NCBI GenBank assembly: GCA_019114265.1
Contig: DXFV01000038.1
Location: forward strand, 1 to 7,014
DNA length: 7,014 nt
Source: Anaerofilum faecale
GTDB taxonomy: Bacteria; Bacillota; Clostridia; Oscillospirales; Ruminococcaceae
Direction of reading: 5' to 3'
The notes beneath the pieces are model-generated. The model was not told the origin of the DNA, made no database searches, and saw only the letters and a program-made list of their open reading frames with translations. Below are positions 6,077-7,014 of this stretch, one piece after another. Position 1 is the stretch's first letter. Every line of letters begins with the position of its first letter. A program made the translations under genes and the position numbers.

Positions 6077-6103
6077 CCGCCTCTCCCCCTTCCCTGGCGG
6101 TAT

Positions 6104-6154
6104 GCAAAAAAGGCTGCATATCGTCGCCTTTGCGCGACACATACAGCCTTTTGC
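6104..6154 (-). terminator. Terminator-like hairpin just upstream of the AraC-family gene
   Basis: CAGCCTTTT (6144-6152) pairs with AAAAGGCTG (6108-6116), with inner pairs GTCGC/GCGAC and TAT/ATA. On the minus strand the 3' arm ends in six Ts (GCAGCCTTTTTTGC), a good rho-independent terminator. It follows the stop of the membrane-protein remnant by 8 nt and ends 27 nt before the regulator's GTG. It either ends the upstream gene's transcript, or, since no promoter is obvious in the remaining gap, acts as an attenuator in the regulator's leader. A 6-bp hairpin (GGACCG/CGGTCC, 6156-6172) lies immediately before it. Confidence 0.7.
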
Positions 6155-6162
6155 CGGACCGC

Positions 6163-6246
6163 TTACCGGTCCAGATCTTCCTCGTTCTCGAGGTTGTGCC
6201 ACACATTCTGCACGAGTAGAACAAAGAAGGCCCAGAAGCTATAAAC
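6163..6246 (-). pseudogene. 3' remnant of a truncated membrane-protein gene
   Basis: A minus-strand frame with no start reads VYSFWAFFVLLVQN and then VWHNLENEEDLDR before a TAA at 6163-6165. That is a hydrophobic segment followed by a charged tail, typical of the C-terminus of a multi-span membrane protein. Its codons are GC-rich like the host genes. Upstream in frame is a TAA at 6247-6249, where the sequence becomes AT-rich and phage-like. A terminator follows, as expected for a real gene end. I infer that an inserted element displaced the 3' end of a host gene, possibly a transporter serving the sugar operon. It could also be chance, as it is only 27 codons; the family is not recognised. 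Confidence 0.45.
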
Positions 6247-6276
6247 TTAACTGTAGATTGTGCTATTTATGGTGCA

Positions 6277-6305
6277 AGAGTACCACAAAGTAGCGATTCT
6301 GTCAA
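6277..6305 (-). promoter_or_regulatory. Strong promoter at the element/host junction
   Basis: On the minus strand a perfect TTGACA (-35, 6300-6305) is followed after 17 bp by TACTCT (-10, 6277-6282), preceded by TGG as an extended -10. Transcription would start near 6270 and run through the membrane-protein remnant and the terminator hairpin toward the AraC-family gene. An imperfect inverted repeat TGGTnCnnnnGnACCA (6270-6285) overlaps the -10 and could be an operator or part of an attachment core. Confidence 0.6.
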
Positions 6306-6324
6306 CAAGTTTAACCCAACCTTA

Positions 6325-6579
6325 TCACTGATACTTTTCACAATCTTGTGTTATCAGCTTCTTTTCTACAGCCTCTAATCTTGCGTCAATTCTTACTAAT
6401 GTAGAATTGAAGTTATCCAGTGAATCAGAAAACTTGTCCAGTTGTGAAAATAACCTTTCTTCTCGTTTCGTGCTGTCTGTTCTTGATTGTTCAGACAGTT
6501 TTAATATATACCATCCACAAGCTATAACACAGGCTATTGGAAAGCCCATGTTCTGTATTATTGTTGTTATCCCCTCCAT
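6325..6579 (-). CDS. BhlA/UviB-like phage holin-like small membrane protein
   Basis: 84 aa from the ATG at 6579, with AAGAAGGTGAT as ribosome binding site. Residues 8-28 (IQNMGFPIACVIACGWYILK) form a single N-terminal membrane helix. Residues 29-78 are charged and heptad-like (QSRTDSTKREERLFSQLDKF, then FNSTLVRIDARLEAVEKKL), predicting a coiled coil on one face of the membrane. This layout and the MEGITTIIQNMGFPIA start resemble the short BhlA/UviB-type holin-like proteins common in phages of Firmicutes, which act in host lysis or bacteriocin release. It lies 23 nt downstream of a probable phage structural gene, a usual place for a lysis gene. The expected endolysin is not next to it. The assignment is from layout and resemblance; a generic phage membrane protein is the alternative. 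Confidence 0.65.
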   Translation of the reverse strand: MEGITTIIQNMGFPIACVIACGWYILKLSEQSRTDSTKREERLFSQLDKFSDSLDNFNSTLVRIDARLEAVEKKLITQDCEKYQ

Positions 6580-6602
6580 ACTATCACCTTCTTTGCCTGT
6601 GA

Positions 6603-7014
6603 TTATTTAGTGTAGTATATTACAAAAGTAAATTCAGAAAAAGCGTCAAATTCAAACTTGCCAATATCAAGGCTTATATTCCATCCACCATTGATTTTAT
6701 CCTTGTCAAATCTCCACCCTATGTCAAATCCATCTGAACTTGGCCTTACAGAAGCTAATGGCCTAAAGTTTTCACCATTATTAGAAACCGACATTGCGCA
6801 AGTAGTGGGAAGGATTTTAGTACCATCTTTTAAAATAGATGTCTTAGTATCTAATGTTCTTACTGTTTGTTTTGTTAAAGTTCCATCCCAACTAGGATAA
6901 TATGATTCTGACGTTTTTTCATTAAAATTCGCTCGATTTAAAATTATCACACACATATATACATCTTTTCCATCAATCCATTTATAAGGCATCATCACAG
7001 GAGAAGATGAAAAA
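6603..7014 (-). CDS. C-terminal part of an unrecognised, probably phage structural protein
   Basis: The frame is open to the right edge of the window. The GTG/ATG codons at 6990-6998 are not credible starts because the bases before them (TTCTCCT) give no ribosome binding site and the frame continues upstream. About 136 codons are visible. The sequence is rich in aromatic, Asn, Asp, Ser and Thr residues with alternating beta-strand-like pattern (KWIDGKDVYMCVIILNR near the window edge; GWNISLDIGKFEFDAFSEF and FVIYYTK at the end), which fits a tail-fibre, baseplate or other beta-rich virion protein. No membrane segment or catalytic motif is visible. It directly precedes the holin-like gene and probably shares its transcript. 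The phage assignment rests on position and composition; no family is recognised. Confidence 0.6.
   Translation of the reverse strand, partial: FSSSPVMMPYKWIDGKDVYMCVIILNRANFNEKTSESYYPSWDGTLTKQTVRTLDTKTSILKDGTKILPTTCAMSVSNNGENFRPLASVRPSSDGFDIGWRFDKDKINGGWNISLDIGKFEFDAFSEFTFVIYYTK

Larger units (their letters stand above)
6247..7014. mobile_element. AT-rich prophage-like segment, one end
   Basis: Base composition changes abruptly near 6240: GC-rich to the left, clearly AT-rich to the right, with AT-rich codon use. The segment carries a phage holin-like gene and the end of a larger, possibly phage structural, gene. It abuts a start-less 3' fragment of a host-like gene. Together these suggest the end of an integrated prophage or similar element with its junction around 6240-6300. 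The exact attachment site cannot be set without the other end. No integrase or endolysin lies in the window. Confidence 0.5.

Noticed and set aside
6077..6202. N-terminal extension of the AraC-family regulator to an ATG at 6202 or 6142
   Set aside because: These starts fall before or inside a strong terminator hairpin and the added residues are Arg/Gly/Cys-rich with no family similarity; the GTG at 6076 has the ribosome binding site.
6009..6224. 71-codon minus-strand frame over the regulator start and upstream hairpins
   Set aside because: It has no ribosome binding site, overlaps the regulator gene out of frame and passes through the terminator; treated as a shadow frame.
6241..6310. tRNA gene as the integration target
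   Set aside because: No cloverleaf arms, TPsiC-like motif or anticodon stem could be found on either strand near the junction.

Overview
The window looks like part of a GC-rich Firmicutes genome, most likely a gut Clostridia/Oscillospiraceae-type bacterium. This is inferred from the strong AGGAGG-type ribosome binding sites, the GC-rich third codon positions, and the operon's FucI-like isomerase plus DUF4867-type protein, a pairing I associate with clostridia. Every gene I can support is on the minus strand, so transcription runs from high to low coordinates. The window falls into three blocks.

Block 1 (1-592) holds the N-terminus of a secreted Ala/Pro/Glu-rich protein that runs off the left edge. 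Its upstream region has a TATAAT -10 box and a 15-bp direct repeat spaced 31 bp. Next to it is the rho-independent terminator of the neighbouring sugar operon.

Block 2 (593-6246) is a sugar-catabolism locus. In transcription order it has an AraC-family regulator with an N-terminal cupin domain, a terminator, a regulatory region with a poor -35 and repeated motifs, and then a four-gene operon: xylulokinase (xylB), a DUF4867-type cupin-like protein, an L-fucose-isomerase-like sugar isomerase, and a small TalC-type transaldolase. The logic reads as follows: aldose to ketose (isomerase), ketose to ketose 5-phosphate (kinase), then entry into the non-oxidative pentose phosphate pathway (transaldolase), switched on by the AraC regulator when its sugar is present. 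The sugar is not determined by the sequence. The isomerase family is known for L-fucose/D-arabinose-type substrates, while the kinase has xylulokinase-like residues. The DUF4867 protein sits between them with no assigned job. The window contains no complete transporter.

Block 3 (about 6247-7014) is abruptly AT-rich. It carries a short one-helix, coiled-coil protein resembling BhlA/UviB phage holin-like proteins, plus the C-terminal part of a larger protein that runs off the right edge. I read this as the end of a prophage or other integrated element. Between it and the araC gene lies a 27-codon GC-rich reading frame with no start. It looks like the last membrane helix and charged tail of a host membrane protein, suggesting the element integrated near that gene's 3' end. 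A strong promoter (TTGACA, 17 bp, TACTCT) sits at this junction and points into the sugar locus.

No stretch longer than 300 bases lacks a gene. The largest gaps are 300-592 and 4952-5143, both described below.
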